Positions 6,865 to 8,511 of a DNA stretch of 8,511 nt are shown piece after piece; the first letter of the stretch is position 1, and every line of letters begins with the position of its first letter. The DNA lies in the NCBI GenBank assembly GCA_024280815.1, contig JAJRPL010000116.1:1-8511 (forward strand). The letters run 5' to 3'. Below the pieces are notes generated by a model that saw only the letters and a list, made by a program, of their open reading frames with translations, was not told the DNA's origin and ran no database searches. This stretch comes from Bacteroidota bacterium (lineage in GTDB: Bacteria > Bacteroidota > Bacteroidia > Flavobacteriales > Flavobacteriaceae). The position numbers and the translations under genes are program-made.

Positions 6865-7485
6865 CTATGAATTCCTTAAACTATTCTCAAACGGAATTCT
6901 GTTTAAAATACTTCTACCCAAGGTAATTTCATCTGCATATTCTAGTTCATTACCAACGGCAATTCCTCTTGCAATGGTAGAAACATTTAGGTCTAAATCT
7001 TCAATTTGTTTGTAGATGTAAAAATTGGTTGTGTCTCCTTCCATGGTTGGGCTTAAAGCAAAAATAATTTCTTTAATGGCACCTTGTCTAACTTTAGTAA
7101 CCAAGCTTTCAATGGTTAAATTTTGAGGTCCAACACCTTCAATAGGCGATATTTTACCACCTAACACGTGGTACAAACCTCTAAACTGAGCCGTACTTTC
7201 AATTGCCATGACATCACGAATATCTTCAACCACACATAACAATTCAGCATTTCTATTTTTATTCGAACAAATTTCACAGAGCTCTACATCAGAAATATTA
7301 TGGCAGTTTTCACACAATTTTACTCGCTCTTTTAATTGTAATAAAGCATCCGTTAAGTATGTAGTACGTTCTTTGGGCTGTTTTAACAAATGCAACACCA
7401 AACGCAAAGCTGTACGCTTACCAATCCCTGGTAATTGCGATACCTCATTCACCGCATTTTCTAAAAGTTTTGAAGAAAAATTCAT
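6865..7485 (-). CDS. recR: Recombination mediator protein RecR
   Basis: RecR acts with RecO and RecF to load RecA onto single-stranded DNA at gaps coated by SSB. The protein has 206 residues, close to the usual 200. Domains in order are a helix-hairpin-helix at about 11-34 (VNEVSQLPGIGKRTALRLVL), a four-cysteine zinc site (Cys58, Cys61, Cys70, Cys73), and a Toprim domain from about 80 (LLCVVED with Glu87, then ALSPTMEGDTT at 143-153), ending in the RecR C-terminal segment GIAVGNELEYADEITLGRSI at 174-193. All key residues are present. It is divergent from a symporter gene, and a small membrane ORF follows in the same direction. A TACATTTG box lies only five bases before the ATG, which suggests a very short or absent leader. 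Confidence 0.97.
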   Translation of the reverse strand: MNFSSKLLENAVNEVSQLPGIGKRTALRLVLHLLKQPKERTTYLTDALLQLKERVKLCENCHNISDVELCEICSNKNRNAELLCVVEDIRDVMAIESTAQFRGLYHVLGGKISPIEGVGPQNLTIESLVTKVRQGAIKEIIFALSPTMEGDTTNFYIYKQIEDLDLNVSTIARGIAVGNELEYADEITLGRSILNRIPFENSLRNS

Positions 7486-7490
7486 GACAG

Positions 7491-7498
7491 CAAATGTA
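7491..7498 (-). promoter_or_regulatory. Putative -7 box of the recR promoter
   Basis: On the minus strand TACATTTG is a perfect match to the Bacteroidetes TAnnTTTG -7 box, five bases upstream of the recR ATG. No clear TTTG -33 box is seen 17-20 bases further upstream, where the DNA is an A/T run. If used, transcription would start at or next to the start codon. Confidence 0.4.
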
Positions 7499-7510
7499 AT
7501 TTATTAAAAA

Positions 7511-7538
7511 TTTAAAATTAAACGATTTAAAAATTAAA
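7511..7538. repeat. Imperfect A/T-rich direct repeat in the recR/symporter divergent spacer
   Basis: TTTAAAATTAAA at 7511-7522 recurs as TTTAAAAATTAAA at 7526-7538, three bases apart and differing by one inserted A. It sits in the 106-bp spacer between two divergent genes, where A/T tracts could act as UP-like or bent DNA. In such AT-rich sequence it may be chance. Confidence 0.3.
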
Positions 7539-7591
7539 TTTTGTTTCTTTGTGAATAGGTGTTGAAAATTAAATCCAAAAGAATTAACTAA

Positions 7592-8511
7592 ATGAATCCA
7601 ACTACTATACTATTATTAATTGCTGGCTATTTTGGACTTTTACTATTGGTCTCATTTTTAACTGGAAAAAACGACTCTAACGACACCTTTTTTAAAGCAA
7701 ATAAACAATCACCCTGGTATGTTGTTGCTTTTGGGATGATTGGTGCAACACTTTCTGGTGTTACTTTTATTTCTGTCCCAGGTATGATTAAAGGTCAGCA
7801 ATTTGCCTATATGCAAGGTGTTTTTGGATTTTTTGTGGGTACGCTGTTTATTATTCTAGTATTACTTCCTCTTTTCTACCGATTAAATGTAACTTCAATT
7901 TATCAATATTTAGAACAGCGTTTTGGTAAGGTTAGCTATAAAACTGGGGCTTTTTTCTTTCTACTTTCAAGAGTTACAGGTGCTTCTTTTCGATTGTTTT
8001 TAGTCGCCTTATCTATGCAGTATATTGTCTTTGCCGAATTAGGCGTCCCGTTTTGGGTAACTGTGGTTCTTTCAATTTTACTAATTTGGATTTACACTTT
8101 TAGAGGCGGTATAAAAACTATTGTTTGGACAGACACTTTACAAACCATAGCTATGCTTACTGCAGTTGGTGTTGCTATTTATTTAATTCTTCAAAAATTA
8201 GATTTGACTTATTTTGAGTTTTTACAATCAGAAGCATTTGCCTCAAAAAGTAAAATATTCCATTTTGATGATCTAAATTCTAAGATTTATTTTTGGAAAT
8301 ATTTTATTGGCGGAATTTTTATTGCCATCACCATGACAGGATTAGATCAAGATATGATGCAAAAAACTTAACCTGTAAAAATAAAAAGGATGCACAGAAA
8401 AATATGTCAACCATGATAACTTTATTGGTTTTCGTAAACTTTATCTTTTTATCACTAGGAGCCTTATTATTTGTCTACGCTGATAAATTCGGAATTGAAA
8501 TTCCCTTTGTA
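7592..8511 (+). pseudogene. Sodium:solute symporter (SSS/SLC5 family), frameshifted and cut by the window edge
   Basis: SSS proteins import sugars, amino acids or other small solutes with Na+. From the ATG at 7592 the frame codes 259 residues of family sequence: a first membrane segment at 4-23, the SGVTFISVPGMIK stretch at 55-67, IYQYLEQRFG at 103-112, FRGGIKTIVWTDTLQTIAML at 170-189 and TGLDQDMMQK near the stop. It meets TAA at 8369-8371. The family sequence resumes in another frame from 8365 (NLTCKNKKDAQKNMSTMITL and on) and stays open to the last base. One extra A in the A-run 8361-8366 would join the two parts as MMQKNLTCKN, a normal continuation of these proteins, so a one-base deletion (A7 to A6) is the likely cause. 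A sequencing error or a slippery, phase-variable run cannot be excluded. The substrate is unknown. It is divergent from recR. Confidence 0.85.

Noticed and set aside
7208..7507. Plus-strand open frame of 99 codons opposite recR
   Set aside because: It is antisense to the conserved N-terminal half of recR, including its zinc site, and shows no motif of its own.
1..8511. CRISPR array, tRNA, rRNA or defence island
   Set aside because: No regularly spaced repeats, cloverleaf-like segments, rRNA sequence or defence gene families were seen on either strand.

Overview
The window is strongly AT-rich. Its protein families (long TraB/GumN protein, LVIVD-repeat lipoprotein pair, HemJ of the Bacteroidetes type), lack of Shine-Dalgarno sequences and TAnnTTTG-type -7 promoter boxes point to a marine member of the Flavobacteriaceae, perhaps close to Tenacibaculum or Polaribacter. 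The genus is an inference from family resemblance only.

Layout, left to right. Positions 1-140 are the right end of an IS256-family insertion sequence: the last 35 codons of a transposase, then the terminal inverted-repeat end. It abuts, base for base, the 3' end of a very large exported TraB/GumN-domain protein on the minus strand (140-3610), whose stop codon appears to be completed by the last base of the IS. A 158-bp divergent spacer follows. Next comes a plus-strand group: hemH (ferrochelatase) and hemJ (protoporphyrinogen IX oxidase) one base apart, then two short LVIVD-repeat lipoproteins. These converge on a minus-strand pair, recR and a 40-residue single-pass membrane ORF downstream of it. 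Divergent from recR is a sodium:solute symporter gene that runs off the right edge and is broken by a one-base deletion in an A-run.

How the genes work together. HemJ and HemH catalyse the last two steps of protoheme synthesis (protoporphyrinogen IX to protoporphyrin IX, then iron insertion) and are almost certainly co-transcribed. HemH carries four cysteines in an internal segment that could hold an iron-sulfur cluster. The two lipoproteins, each with a signal peptide and Cys16, are a same-strand pair of unknown function. RecR is a core recombination-repair protein. The TraB/GumN protein has an N-terminal TraB/Tiki-type domain with both GxxH motifs, three apparently repeated modules of about 145-155 residues and a helical C-terminal part.

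There is no CRISPR array, tRNA, rRNA or obvious defence system. The most informative observations are the IS junction that makes a hybrid stop codon, the frameshifted symporter, the modular TraB protein, the internal-cysteine ferrochelatase, a hairpin that buries the start codon of the first lipoprotein gene, and the unlisted 40-residue ORF after recR. No intergenic stretch exceeds 300 bases.
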